From Trichomonas tenax (taxonomy: Eukaryota > Parabasalia > Trichomonadida > Trichomonadidae), in the NCBI GenBank assembly GCA_023091735.1, contig JALKBU010000009.1, positions 1-64,000 of the forward strand: a stretch of DNA of 64,000 nt. The letters are read 5' to 3'. Within the stretch, counting starts at the first letter, position 1. Each line of letters begins with the position of its first letter. Below are positions 11,468 to 22,750 of this stretch, in pieces. The notes beneath the pieces were generated by a model. It was not told where the DNA came from. It ran no database searches and saw only the letters and a list, made by a program, of their open reading frames with translations. The translations under genes and the position numbers were made by a program.

Positions 11468-12913
11468 ATGGAATATAAGGATAATTATTGCAATCCAATG
11501 TTTGGAGTTTCTTTCAATTTAACGAAGAGGGTCAAAGAAATCATCCCAATGAATGAAAATGGTCAAATTGAAATTCCATTACCAATTATTATTCAAGAAA
11601 TGATAGAAATGCATCATACTGCTGATATTATTCACTTTAATTCGCACTTAGAGATTCTTGTGGAGCATGCACACCAATTTAAATCTAACGAAATACAAAT
11701 TTTAATTGATTCGAATATTTTAACATTGCTTTTGACGCTTTTGATAGACGTGAATATGAATACAAAGGAACATGTAGTTATCTTTATACTGAAATTGATC
11801 AATTTAAATGATCCACAAGTGCTATATTATTTGATTCACGATATTGAGATCTATGATAGACTATTATTACTTCTAAATCCAGAAAACGAACAAACAATTA
11901 GGCTAATTCTTAGAATTATCACAATTTTACTCAATTATGAACAAAGTTTAAGTGAAAGATATATAAGATGCATTAATCCAGAGATGATTCACTATTTACT
12001 GTGTTCAAATATTCCAACTCAATATATATTTTTATACGAAGCTTGCGTTTTCATTGATAATATATTTGAATTTTTCCCAAATCCAAATCCGGAAGATCCT
12101 GATCAATGTGAGGAATACAGAGGCTTTATAATTGACATTTACCATTGTGTTCGAGAACTTATCGCAGACGATGATGAAGATAAAATTGTTTGTGGACTAA
12201 TTTTGATTAGCTCAATGTTTCAAGTACGTACATCACTATGGATTGACGAATTTACAGGGGATGAACAGATTAATAGGGTTATTTGCGCACATTGTGCTTC
12301 AGATTTCTTTTATGTCAAACAAAAAGCTCTTTCAACACTGTATTGTGCAGTAAAATATAGAATACCTATAATGGAATATCCACTCACTGAGATACTTCAT
12401 TGTTTAACATGGAATCCTACAAATACAGAAGAAAAAGAGAAAAGAATATCGAAAACCAATTATATTAGTAGTATATCTGCAAAAATACTTGATTTGATCA
12501 TCATTCAAACTCCAGATTGTTTAGATGAACTCGAGAGGAATGGATTATTGCAAATAATAAATGAATATTATCCTTATCAAATCATGGAGTCAAAACCATC
12601 ATTTGCATCATTAGTTGCGTCATATGTGTTAATGGCAAGTCCTAAAGACAATTTTCTATCATTCGTCGAATCTGATCTTCGCAGTTACCTTTTCGATGAC
12701 TTCGAGAATAGCTCTGACAAACAGAAGTCAAAATACTTGCAAGCAATTAGAAAACTTATAGATTCGTTGGAAAATGTTCTCATGAATAAATTTATTGAGA
12801 ATCTCACTGAAGAAGAAGTGGATGCACTTGAAACTTCAACAGAAAGCGAAAACGAAGAAATCGCTGTTCAAGCACAAAATATTTTAGAATTTATAGAAAA
12901 ATATAGAGAATAA
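11468..12913 (+). CDS. Armadillo/HEAT-like helical-repeat protein
   Basis: 481 residues of consecutive amphipathic helices (ILTLLLTLLIDVNM, HVVIFILKLINLND, IRLILRIITILLNYEQ), ending in an acidic segment and a last helix (NILEFIEKYRE). Architecture and length resemble the minus-strand ARM-like protein on the other side of PSMG2, so a lineage-specific family is likely. No enzyme motif, signal peptide or membrane span. The chosen ATG is preceded by an A-rich tract without a clear Inr. Function unknown, probably a protein-protein scaffold. Confidence 0.6.
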   Translation: MEYKDNYCNPMFGVSFNLTKRVKEIIPMNENGQIEIPLPIIIQEMIEMHHTADIIHFNSHLEILVEHAHQFKSNEIQILIDSNILTLLLTLLIDVNMNTKEHVVIFILKLINLNDPQVLYYLIHDIEIYDRLLLLLNPENEQTIRLILRIITILLNYEQSLSERYIRCINPEMIHYLLCSNIPTQYIFLYEACVFIDNIFEFFPNPNPEDPDQCEEYRGFIIDIYHCVRELIADDDEDKIVCGLILISSMFQVRTSLWIDEFTGDEQINRVICAHCASDFFYVKQKALSTLYCAVKYRIPIMEYPLTEILHCLTWNPTNTEEKEKRISKTNYISSISAKILDLIIIQTPDCLDELERNGLLQIINEYYPYQIMESKPSFASLVASYVLMASPKDNFLSFVESDLRSYLFDDFENSSDKQKSKYLQAIRKLIDSLENVLMNKFIENLTEEEVDALETSTESENEEIAVQAQNILEFIEKYRE

Positions 12914-13108
12914 CTCTCATAATTGCTATACGCAATTCACAGAGTAAAAGCAATACGTGGATTCACTTATTTTTATGTTATATTATAGATATTTTTGAAA
13001 TGGTGTTTTTTGATGGAGAGTAATTACACATATAAAGGCAAGTGCATAAGCATTATGTAGCAAGCAACAAAAATAAATTTTATGGATAAAATAAACAACA
13101 AAACAAAA

Positions 13109-13477
13109 TTAAGCAGTTTCTGGGATCCTTTCGATGTATTTTGCGCGTTCTTCTAAAAGGTTCTGCAGTCTGACTTCGTATTCTGCGATTTCTTGAATCA
13201 AATTTTTAGTATCATCTTCAGAATTTAACTTTGCAGCATCGTTATGTCTCTTATTCTCCTGCGCGATTTTTTCTTTGTATATTTTGATCGTGTTTTCGTG
13301 TTCATCGATCTTTCTGTAAAGTTCCTCGATTTCATTATTCAATTTGTCGACGTGTGGCCTCATAGCGGCCTCAAAATGGACGTGTTCATCGAGTTCCGCC
13401 GCTTTCTTGAGAAGTTGCTCGCGTAAATCTGAAAGTTCATCATTGACTTTCTTTGGTTTTTCGCGATATTGCTCCAT
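13109..13477 (-). CDS. Small coiled-coil protein
   Basis: 122 residues, almost wholly heptad-repeat coiled coil from about residue 10 to 115 (LREQLLKKAAELDEHV, LNNEIEELYRKIDEHE, YEVRLQNLLEERAKYI). It is highly charged and has no other domain. The reading frame is preceded by TTTACAAAAA directly before the ATG. The family is not recognised; small coiled-coil proteins of this kind are common in flagellar and cytoskeletal complexes. Coding status is supported by codon-position bias and composition. Confidence 0.6.
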   Translation of the reverse strand: MEQYREKPKKVNDELSDLREQLLKKAAELDEHVHFEAAMRPHVDKLNNEIEELYRKIDEHENTIKIYKEKIAQENKRHNDAAKLNSEDDTKNLIQEIAEYEVRLQNLLEERAKYIERIPETA

Positions 13478-14041
13478 TTTTTGTAAACGATTACATTAAG
13501 GTTATTTTAATATCTGCTGAAATTTGGCCTCAAAGTTAATTGTATATCAATATTTCTACGAAATATCGCATTGAAATATCAATCAGAACCCATTATATTA
13601 TATTTCATCAATATGGCAATGTTGAATTTAGATTTTCAAGATTCACTAGAAATTTACGAATTGAACCTTTCAATACTTAATATAGCACTTCCATATGCTA
13701 TATCAATGATAAAATTCTAATAAATCTATTGATTAAATTATTGAACATATGTTATAAATAAAGATGATATATTTCTTCAAATCGAACAATGATGAACAAG
13801 GGATTATCAAAACCAAATATCATTCGAATAATTTGGTATTTTGGAGATGATACTACTTCAAACATTTTGGATCAGTTTGAGATTTTTCATGTGAAAACTT
13901 TTATGATATTAATCATGTTGCCAAAAGTTATATTTTGAGGTGAATAATTTCAAAAGTTTTTTGATATCATATAGTTGTTATGAATATATAATAAAATTAC
14001 ATATATTTTTATTTATCAAATGGACAGATTACTTATAATAA
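13478..14041. other. Intergenic, nothing recognised
   Basis: 564-base AT-rich spacer between the start of the coiled-coil gene and the stop of the large helical gene. No feature supported. Confidence 0.6.
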
Positions 14042-16681
14042 TTAGTTGAGGATGTCAGCAGCTAATGATTCGCAGATAGGAATCAAGCGCTTATTGGCAT
14101 CTTCAACACCTTTCAACGCAACATTCAAATCATCTTTAACAGTTGAGTCTCCAAAAGTAATTCTTGTTGCGACAGCATCAATAATTTCTGCATTCGCTTT
14201 CAGACTCATTGCAATGTTCTTGAATCCCGAGAAAGAGACGATGGAATATGAAATCTCAACAAGCCTTATTGCAACATTGAAAGCATTGACATAGTATTGA
14301 ACTGGATCTTCTAGCAGTTGATTGATCAGCGCAATGATTCCAGGAATCATGGCTCGAGTGATAATTCCGCAGATAGCAGGAATTTCAAGATGAGAGTCAT
14401 GGAATATATCGTGAATGAATGGCATCATTTTAGTGATGTTTTCAATAATCTTCGAACATCTTTGGATACTTGATCTCACATTCTTCGGATTTGGAGAGTT
14501 AACGAATATTTGCTCACACTCCCACGTGATTTCATTTGCATCTTTAAATGCAGCTGTGATGTTCTTGAAGAGGTCTGTGATATATGATCTGTAGTAGACT
14601 CCATATGGCGGAGGTTTCGCGAGAAGTGCATTCAATGTGTTGATTGATTTTGTTGCATCATCTCTGAGTTTTCTGTTCTTTTCGTTGCCTTGAGAAATGA
14701 GCTGCAGCATCTGCGACATTGCTTTCGTCAGCAATTCTCCTTCATGCATCGCTTGCATTTGAATTGCGAGTTTGAAGCCATGAGAGAACTTCATGAAGAT
14801 TTGCGAATATGTGTCTAACAATTGAACAACAGATTGCGTTTGTTCCGTTTTTGGAATGATTGTTAAAATTGCAGCAAATGCCAGTCCAATGTTATAATTT
14901 TGGTCCAAAACATTGACGACTGCTTCAGCATCATCTTGTTTAACTTCCTGCGGAATTCTTTCTTCAGATTCGATGATGACTTTGACGGCAATAGCAAGAA
15001 CAGTCTGAGCGAATTTGTCTGTCTGCGGAACTAAAGTCGAAACTAGTTCCATTAACGAGACAATAGTGCTTTTTTCTTCTTTGTACAAAACACCGTTTTT
15101 CACTGCAAGTCCCGTTCTCACAGCAACGAGAGTATCGATGATAACTGGATCATTATCCAAAGAACACAAAGCAAAAATCAAGCGGATGCTGCACATGGCA
15201 ACGAACGATCTGATGCATGATGAAGATTTCGATTGCTGTAGCATATAAAGAGACTGAATGAATTGCGTATACTCATAGAAAATGTTTGCTCTTTGGCGTC
15301 CATATCTCTTCTGAAGAGCCGGACTCGCTGTAGCTTGAATGAGTTGCGTCATGTCCTCATTGAACTTCGTGAAGTGCTGCTCAATGCTGTAACACTCAGT
15401 GAGAACTTTGTCCGTTTCGAGCTGCTGATTGAACAAATTCCACGTCAGCACAACTTGCGCTTTAATGAAAGGCAGTGCCTTCTGTGTTAAATCTGACTCG
15501 AATTTGTTGTTGAAAGATTGGAACTGCTTGAACCTCTGATCGTGCTGTATGGTGTACATTACATCTCCGAGGTTATCCATAAATGATGACAATAATGAAA
15601 CTAAAGTTTCGAAGGTTTCATTGAGTCTCTGTGTGACTATAGCGTTGTATGGGGGCGAAACAATTTCCGCGATTGCGTGTAATGTCGCTATCAATGGTTT
15701 TATTGATCCATCAATTTCTTTGGATGCTTTCTTGACGTCTTCGATGTCTTCGTTGAATTTACCTCTGAATCTCATCAAGCTCGTCATCTTGGACGTGATT
15801 ATGTAAAATCTGACAAGAATTTGATCCAATATTCCTTGAATTGTTTGGAAAGTGCTTGGTTGGTATTTTATCAGCTTTGTTGAGATCAAAATAACCTTAG
15901 TCATTGTGTCATTGAGTGACTTTAAGTAACTTGAAAACTTGTTAAAATCAGGCTCGACAAATAATGAAGTAAAGTGTGTGCTCACTTGGTCTGCCAAATA
16001 ATAGAAGAGTTTTGTATACATTGGTATGTTTGTCATTGTTGTTTCATGAAGTTGTTCATATTGAACTTGATATTGCATCACTTGTGAAGGATTTCGAATG
16101 AAAGTGTTGATGATTGTCTCACATAGCTTGCAGAGAGTGTTAATATTATCGATAACAAGCTTGAATTGGCCGAAAGTTTGCTGTAAATTGAATTCTGGCG
16201 GAAGAATCGAAACTTCTATGTCAGAGAACTGATTTATATCAGACATGTGTTCAGTGTACTCTCTTATCTTCTTTAGTCCATCATTGATGGAATTTGCGCT
16301 GATTTTACTTTGGAAAAAGTCATAAAGAATGAGATTCGTGTCATTTACGACATTTCCAAGGTCCTCAAGCAACCTCGCGAGCAGCTTGTAGTAAATAGTA
16401 ATGGCAGCACCGCTTGTTATGTATTGAACAGTTTTTCCAGGTATATTGTTAACGCTAGGCAAACCAAACACCATTGCATAGTTCAACACCATTTGCGACA
16501 CAATCTGAGAGCCAAGCTCTGTTACAGATATGTCCCAGTTGTTTTGTTGAACAGTTTGTTTAATAAGTTGAGCGCCAAGCGAATAAGCTGTAAATTGGAC
16601 TGTCACAGTCTCAGGTGTACTCCCGGACTTAGTCACCGCATTGCTGATCGCCTCTATGAGCTCAGGAGAAGGAATAGGCAT
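14042..16681 (-). CDS. Large all-helical protein of unknown family
   Basis: 879 residues from the ATG at 16681 (MPIPSPELIEAI). The frame extends 26 codons further to 16759, but that extension is T/A-rich and looks untranslated. The protein is nearly continuous long amphipathic helices with few charged loops and many Gln/Thr/Ile residues. Repeated four-helix-bundle-like spacing (FDNL-type turns, LDQNYNIGLAFAAILTII, YYVNAFNVAIRLVEISYSIV) is reminiscent of vinculin/talin-like or tethering-complex bundles. I recognise no family signature, signal peptide or membrane span. Large and clearly coding, but function cannot be given. Confidence 0.65.
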   Translation of the reverse strand: MPIPSPELIEAISNAVTKSGSTPETVTVQFTAYSLGAQLIKQTVQQNNWDISVTELGSQIVSQMVLNYAMVFGLPSVNNIPGKTVQYITSGAAITIYYKLLARLLEDLGNVVNDTNLILYDFFQSKISANSINDGLKKIREYTEHMSDINQFSDIEVSILPPEFNLQQTFGQFKLVIDNINTLCKLCETIINTFIRNPSQVMQYQVQYEQLHETTMTNIPMYTKLFYYLADQVSTHFTSLFVEPDFNKFSSYLKSLNDTMTKVILISTKLIKYQPSTFQTIQGILDQILVRFYIITSKMTSLMRFRGKFNEDIEDVKKASKEIDGSIKPLIATLHAIAEIVSPPYNAIVTQRLNETFETLVSLLSSFMDNLGDVMYTIQHDQRFKQFQSFNNKFESDLTQKALPFIKAQVVLTWNLFNQQLETDKVLTECYSIEQHFTKFNEDMTQLIQATASPALQKRYGRQRANIFYEYTQFIQSLYMLQQSKSSSCIRSFVAMCSIRLIFALCSLDNDPVIIDTLVAVRTGLAVKNGVLYKEEKSTIVSLMELVSTLVPQTDKFAQTVLAIAVKVIIESEERIPQEVKQDDAEAVVNVLDQNYNIGLAFAAILTIIPKTEQTQSVVQLLDTYSQIFMKFSHGFKLAIQMQAMHEGELLTKAMSQMLQLISQGNEKNRKLRDDATKSINTLNALLAKPPPYGVYYRSYITDLFKNITAAFKDANEITWECEQIFVNSPNPKNVRSSIQRCSKIIENITKMMPFIHDIFHDSHLEIPAICGIITRAMIPGIIALINQLLEDPVQYYVNAFNVAIRLVEISYSIVSFSGFKNIAMSLKANAEIIDAVATRITFGDSTVKDDLNVALKGVEDANKRLIPICESLAADILN

Positions 16682-18724
16682 CAAAATTAATTTTGTGATA
16701 AAATAAAAAATAAAACTCTCAAAATTGTAAAGTAAAAATTTTATTGTAAGAACAGCCATAAGATATTGTGTAATCCCCGAATTTCATCAAAAAATCGAAA
16801 AATTCCAATTTTTCAAGAATCCATTTTTTGATCTCATGCGTAAAGCTTGAAATTTTATGGTGAAATATGATGTGAATTTAAATAATATAACTGCATATGA
16901 TGAGATTCGATTGTTTGATGTAAAAAAATCGAAATAGGCTCTAAGGCAATAACAACACTTTATTCATTGACATATGATTATAATTCTCGAAGTATAATTA
17001 ACCGTATGATTGGTGCATATAATTTCCCTGTAAAATATTTTGAAAATCAATTTTTGAACGAAAAAACAATAACTGTTAATCACCACTTTAACCATATATT
17101 ATTAGAATAAAATAGGTTGGTAATATTTACAAGTCTCAATCTCGATAATGGAAATCAAACAAATTATACACGCTTGTAAACTAAAATAAACATTAGAGGC
17201 ATATAGAGATAGATGATTATAGTTTAAATGATAAAGAATAATGGTTCAATATCATTGATATAGATAATTTCAATATAATTATGAATTTTATGCCTCACTC
17301 ACTTGGGTTCATATCTTTTTGGTGTGACTTAATGTGATTTGATGATTAAAAGTTAGTGCAGCCATTTAATAATGTTTGAAATAGCTTTATCGTTTTCCAA
17401 AATACGATAATAAACACTTTATCGCATTAGATTGCGCTTAATTATGCTCTGCTTAGATGAACATTAACTTGTAGAGTTGTATAATACATCAATAAATTGC
17501 TGAAAATATTCCAGATTAATAAATCATCATCCTAAGTCAATCTGCTAACTCACAAACATCTAAGCATGCTGTTGTAGAATGGATAAATTTAAGGAAACAA
17601 GTCTCCAGGTGAATTTTGTCTGCAATACTCTATGATTTGCCGAACTCACAGATGTAGCTTCAGATGGTGTTTTAAGAGCTATTTCTCGAATCAAAATCGC
17701 TGGTGGAGGATTAATCAATAATTCAAAAAATTATATAGTGTAAAGACCTTTTATCTTAGCGAATCCGCATTAATCGACAAATTTAATAAAAAATTAACAA
17801 GAAATCAGCAGAAATTAAGTATATCGGAAATGAAGCCTTGATTTGGTCAAGCGATTACAACATATTTTGGACACAAAATACAACAGATGTAGATTAGTTG
17901 GACTTCATACACAAGTTTTGAGCCTGTCGAGGTTATTATCAAATTGGAGATCGAAAAAAAATGTGAGACTGGGATTAAGGAAATTACATTTCACTTGATA
18001 TCAACAAGTACATCTTATTTCCATTTATAAGCATGTTTATAAACGATAAGCAAAACTGAATTTAGATAATCAAACCAAACAAACAGGATTTGGATGCGAG
18101 AAATATATACAGAAGAAAGCAATTAACTTAAAAACATCTTTAATGGCTATAACATAAAGCCCTTCATAATGTGACATCCATTCAAAATAACAAAATTGTT
18201 TGAATCTTGCCACGTAAACAAACGTTTTTGTCTGTCAAAAATATTTAAATAAAGACAATTCTTGCAGAATGGCGCGGAAATATGATTTGGATACGTATGA
18301 TCGAATTTTTGGGAAAATTGTGAGAACTGATTCAAACATTTTCAAAAGTTAAAATAATTATCATAATGTTTTTGCTATGTTTTGAGTATATATTAATATT
18401 AAAATGGCTGAAATAAACGATTTTTCTCAAAAGCAATTTTGTTATCTTGTTGAATATTGCTCAGCATCATTATGGGACCATATAATAGTTTTATATCAAA
18501 AATGAATATTCATTAATAATCAAATTTTGCATCGTTTTTCTAACCTTTTCCATTTCAAATTGCATAAATTCAACATTTAAATTGAAAACAAATTTTCTCT
18601 ACGCATTCAAAAAATTCCAAAACAAAATTTCAACTTCATTTTTTGCATATTTCCATTCTATTCGGGAAAAGAATCAATTTGCATTTAAAATGTTTTGTGG
18701 TCGGATTTATTTTTTATTTTTTCG
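16682..18724. other. Long intergenic region with possible decayed coding scraps
   Basis: About 2 kb without an intact gene. Near 17640-17745 a short plus-strand frame (ELTDVASDGVLRAISRIKI) and near 17815-17880 another (EIKYIGNEALIW) look protein-like, but both are broken by stops. The second loosely resembles BspA-type repeats. These may be pseudogene remains; support is weak. Confidence 0.3.
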
Positions 18725-19180
18725 ATGTTCGCAAATCATGAAAACAGATTATTGATCAAAGTTATATCCAATAAGTATGGATCGAGGATGTGTGCAGTAG
18801 ACCCTAACATGTGCATTTCATCACTCAAGATGTCAGATGCCGAGAAATACATTTTCATCTATAAAGGACAGAAACTTGTCGATAACTTGACTTTCAAGTT
18901 CTATAGCATCACCGATGGAGACATAATTTGCTCTCTTACTGGATCTTCTACATCCCAAGACAACAAGATATTCGAACAAGAAAGATTAAAGTTGCAAGAT
19001 GTTGCCATAAATAAACTCTACGGCAATCACATTTTGTATAGAAAGGCATCTTTAGAGTGGTTGAAGATATATAACGATAAATTGGTTGCTAAAGCACCGA
19101 TTCAACCTCAAACATTTATAGCTCCCGAAAAACTCAAGAAGCCATCATCTACAGCACTCCCAATGTTCTGGAGTAAGTGA
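18725..19180 (+). CDS. Ubiquitin-like-domain protein
   Basis: 151 residues from the ATG at 18725; the open frame begins at an upstream TTG that I reject. Residues about 8-75 follow the ubiquitin-like pattern: a first strand LLIKVIS, a helix region with ISSLKMSDAEK, then FIYKGQKLVDNLTFKFYSITDGDII, matching the 'i.kGk.L.d..tl..y.i.dGd.i' core of ubiquitin-fold proteins. The C-terminal half is helical and basic, ends in FWSK, and has no diglycine. So it is a ubiquitin-fold adaptor rather than a conjugatable modifier. The exact partner is unknown. Confidence 0.5.
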   Translation: MFANHENRLLIKVISNKYGSRMCAVDPNMCISSLKMSDAEKYIFIYKGQKLVDNLTFKFYSITDGDIICSLTGSSTSQDNKIFEQERLKLQDVAINKLYGNHILYRKASLEWLKIYNDKLVAKAPIQPQTFIAPEKLKKPSSTALPMFWSK

Positions 19181-20840
19181 ATTTCCTATAGATTTTGTTT
19201 GTATTATAAACCATGTTTTTATATTATATTATTTCTCCTTCTCGAGATGGCATTTCGCAGATTCATATTAAGTGATTATGAAGTAACTTTGATATCGCTT
19301 ATCATAGTTTATCTAAAAATTATTGAGATTGTGTTCATGTGTTATTTGATATCTAAAATAACTCCACTGGACGATAGATATATGCTGCCGTAGTTATTCT
19401 CTCTATCGACTGTTTATTGATTCTTCATTCCGAAATGTAACCTTATTATCAAAGCTCTGCTTTGGATATATGATATTGTGGTGTATTTTGTATCAATAGA
19501 TGATGGATACGCACCAAATATTCGTGATTTTGAATGGAACATAATGTAATCTGGTATTAATGACTTTATCCTTAAGGAGCAGGCTGTAGAATGCCTGTAT
19601 AGAGTGATATTCTTGCCCGATGAGCAAGTTCGATATCATATTTTTATCAAATGACATATATAATACATTTTATTGCGATATTCATTGATTTCTATTAGAC
19701 ACATCTATGTAAACTTATATTAGAATTCTCAGCCTTCGTATCCATATTTATGACATTAATATCTATTTTAACAGTGTAGGTGTCAGACCCACGGATTTCG
19801 CTAACCGCTCTGAACTGATTGAAAAAAAAACATCTTATAGCAATAACGAAAATTTAATTGTGAAAAAAGATTGGTTCAGCTTGGCTTTCTTTTTGAATGA
19901 CTGATATTTCTGCGGGTATTAAGTTCGAATGAGATTGTGCACATTTTTTTCTATCTGAAATAAAAAGTGTTTTTTTGAAGAAATAAACATAATACATAAT
20001 TAAATAATGCGTGTTTGGTAATCGCTGTGATGCATGCAGTTCTGTTATGATATGATAAGAATGAATATTAAAGGATGAGAAAATGAGTTGGTTCAACAAT
20101 GGGTCCTACATGAAAATTTTTCGTGATACTCAATGCATAGCTCTAGAATGTTGTGCCCATAATAAGGATAAATGTTATAACTTAAAATGTAAATAATCCA
20201 ATAAATTTAAAGCGAATGTTTTATGTGATATTTTTCATGTCAGATTTTTATCATATATAGATTTGGCTTGTTTCATCTTGGAAATGTAATTTCCCGAATA
20301 TCTGTGATGCAGAGTGCTTGTTGATTTATGCTTAAAATAACTTTAGGTCACTATATTTTATCTTTTATTAATAAATTTTATGAACGCTTTACATCATCAA
20401 AAGCTAATTTGTAGACATATTTAATATGTGGGAATCACATCTCTAAGGCATGCAGAGATAGATTATCAAAATTATAAAGGAAAAATTGCATTTTTCTTTT
20501 GGCAGTTTCAGACATCCGCATATGCATTGCAGGATGAATTGCTTCATGTTTTCTAAAGAATTTCAAATATATAGTATATATCGAAATTACCTCAACGTAT
20601 AACATTCTCAAATCACAATTTACACCTTATAAATATGTTATATTTGCGTTACATTTCACAAACAACATCGAATTAAACTTCAAATCAACAAGCACATGAA
20701 AAGCACAGTTGATATTGAATGTAATTTTGCCTTTTAGATTGTAAAGAATATGTAGCCAGAGAACCATACTGAATAGAAGCATTCCCGCGGTTCATTTGGG
20801 TATTTATTAATGGTTGAATCTTTTGAACCTTCTAATGGCA
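19181..20840. other. Intergenic, nothing recognised
   Basis: 1.66 kb AT-rich spacer before the inverted-repeat element. A 64-codon frame starting at a TTG (19199) has random composition and is not supported. No RNA gene recognised. Confidence 0.5.
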
Positions 20841-20891
20841 GGAAAAAAATTTGGCGCGCATTTTTGAAAGAAACAGAAAAGTGTCATTAAT
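20841..20891 (+). repeat. Left terminal inverted repeat
   Basis: About 50 bases whose reverse complement is found at 24915-24965. Contains the rare GGCGCGC core. Confidence 0.8.
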
Positions 20892-20959
20892 ACTGATTTC
20901 TTCTATCACTGGCAACAATGTATCGGGCTAACACTCACTACAACATCTCACTACAACAT

Positions 20960-21260
20960 TTAAGCTCGGGGTACATTGGAGTCAGTCAGATCGAGGCACA
21001 TTAGTGGCCGCCAGATTGTCGCTGCCGTAGCACTGCAGCCCTGGCCAGAACTCCTCTCTTGCGAGCAACACATGCCCCGCCTCATGATCGCACTTCGCCA
21101 ATTCGTAGGGTAGTTACACCCTTCCTAGGTGCCACCAACAGGAGGACGCACGCGGTAATTTTTGGGGGCGGACAGGAACAGCCTGGACGGTTATTTTACA
21201 TCGATATTGAATTGAAAATGATCGTTCATGCTGTTCCTGTCCGAAGCTAAAGCAGGGGGA
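20960..21260. other. GC-rich island of unknown nature
   Basis: About 300 bases with far more G/C than any other intergenic stretch. It holds several short palindromes: GCCAG...CTGGC around GCTGC...GCAGC at 21010-21045, GGGTAGTTACACCC, and the long hairpin at 21169-21243. A 63-codon plus-strand frame crosses it but starts at TTG and shows no protein-like bias. It could be a structured non-coding RNA or a fragment from another source. I could not match rRNA, SRP RNA or RNase P RNA. Confidence 0.35.
21169..21243. repeat. Hairpin, perfect 14-bp stem plus imperfect extension
   Basis: CGGACAGGAACAGC (21169-21182) is exactly complementary to 21230-21243. The inner arms continue pairing imperfectly (…ATTTT / AAAAT…), giving a roughly 75-nt precursor-like hairpin. 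Confidence 0.75.
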
Positions 21261-21292
21261 TACCGACGATTATTTTTAAACGTAAGCTCATT

Positions 21293-21356
21293 GTAACTTG
21301 CTACGCCATCATTTTCTGCGGTAGCTCACCTAACATAAAATGATGGGCAGTAACTT
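21293..21356. repeat. Imperfect hairpin
   Basis: CCATCATTTT (21306-21315) pairs exactly with AAAATGATGG (21337-21346), and the outer arms pair with small bulges to about 21295 and 21355. Confidence 0.6.
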
Positions 21357-21497
21357 TGCAGTCATATTACATACACTGCATGCAACAGTTTCACACATCA
21401 CATTCCACGAATAAGATATCTTCACAAAAAAATTGGATTGAGCACAAATCTCAATTCAAACCATAGCACTCGCATCATCAAATACCAAATGCACAAG

Positions 21498-21597
21498 TAA
21501 ATACGAAACAATGTTCTAATAATTATATTTCGAAATTTAGATAACATGCATTTACACAGTATGAATATAATGATATTCATTGTTGGCTTGTATTTAG
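21498..21597. repeat. Imperfect hairpin, ~100 nt
   Basis: The left arm (TAAATACGAAACAATG then AATAATTATATTTC) pairs with the right arm 21563-21596 over about 33 positions with a few bulges. Loop of about 30 nt. Confidence 0.55.
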
Positions 21598-22287
21598 CCA
21601 GGACGAGACATTTGTTCGATGTCATACTCGATATTTAACATCAAAAATTGATAAACGTACACTCATTTTGGCCATAAAGTTCAATTCTCTATCTAACGCG
21701 GCACACGTATGTATGCTATCAAGAGAAATTATACTATTCTGCATCTCTTTCTCATATTTAATATGTTGCGATATCTGAGGTTTGTCTATAGACTTATAAG
21801 CAATTTAAATCATTTTCCGCGCGTTCCATGGTTTAGCCTTACATTGTTTTTGTATCTTTTGTATGAGTAAAGCATAATTTTCCATAATTTGTTATATCAA
21901 CTATTTTCAATATTCACAAATACTGTTGTGAATGCAACCAATATACATATATGATCATAGTTGTCGTTTTCTAGCATGCATAATTCATAAAACTGTAGAT
22001 AAATATAAATGAAAAAAAAACCTAATATATTCTTATTTTATTGGCATGTATCTGTTATAATATGATTATATATACTATATCTCAGGTAGTTCCTATTATA
22101 TAAATGTGTATACTACTGAATGCAACATTATCAAAATAAATACTAATTCTACTAGTTCAATATTTTACAGAGCTCAGTTTATCCTTAGCCTGTAGGGTGT
22201 TCTCAAAGAAAACAATGTAATGCACAAAACATGTTATAATATGAATATTTCCTGTGTAAAAGATATAAATATATTTGCACTTTGATC

Positions 22288-22316
22288 ATGAAATATAGCT
22301 GCACACTATATTTCAT
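22288..22316. repeat. Short perfect hairpin
   Basis: ATGAAATATAG and CTATATTTCAT form an 11-bp stem with a 7-nt loop. AT-rich, so chance occurrence is possible. Confidence 0.4.
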
Positions 22317-22403
22317 ATAGTAGAGTAGCTGCTTGATAATTCGAGACTGTGGATGTAAATGTCACAGCTATCGATTTCAAAAGCCGAGATTTGATTCATA
22401 GAA

Positions 22404-22507
22404 CGCAAATCTCCACAGAAATGAACCATTTCAAGAACAAGCCCTCTAGGAACTTGTTGTCCTAGAAGACTTGTGCTCGAAACTGTTCATTTCTGTCGAG
22501 ATTTACG
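22404..22507. repeat. Long imperfect hairpin, ~48-nt arms, 8-nt loop
   Basis: The strongest fold in the cluster. The left arm 22404-22451 pairs with 22460-22507 at roughly 40 of 48 positions, including ACAGAAATGAAC and CTAGGA blocks, separated by scattered single or double mismatches. It looks like a Dicer-substrate precursor. Confidence 0.8.
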
Positions 22508-22543
22508 GATCAGAGTATTAGATTTCGTAAATAACTCTTGCTA

Positions 22544-22597
22544 CCTAATAAAACGACAAGAAGGTACCCATCGGCTATCTTCCTGTCATGTTATTGG
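22544..22597. repeat. Imperfect hairpin, ~22-nt arms
   Basis: 22544-22566 (…ACGACAAGAAGGTA) pairs with 22576-22597 (TATCTTCCTGTCAT…) with a 9-nt loop and few mismatches. Confidence 0.65.
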
Positions 22598-22626
22598 ACA
22601 AAAAAAGTGCATAATTCTGATCGATG

Positions 22627-22741
22627 AACGAAATGTTTGTATCGGTTGTATTTTCTACAGCTCTCTGAGGTTTCTGCGTCATCTTGTATCTTAAAAACTT
22701 CAGAGAGCTGTTGAAAATGTAGATTTGTAAAAGAATGTCGA
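22627..22741. repeat. Imperfect hairpin, ~115 nt
   Basis: Core arms TACAGCTCTCTGAGGTTT and AACTTCAGAGAGCTGTTG (about 22650-22718) pair almost fully. The outer arms continue with bulges and G.U pairs. Confidence 0.7.
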
Positions 22742-22750
22742 ATGAGTTAG

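Noticed and set aside
19199..19393. 64-codon hydrophobic frame
   Set aside because: It starts at TTG, has composition expected from AT-rich DNA, and no promoter element or family match.
21059..21250. 63-codon frame in the GC-rich island
   Set aside because: It starts at TTG and overlaps the hairpin at 21169-21243; residue composition is not protein-like enough to support it.
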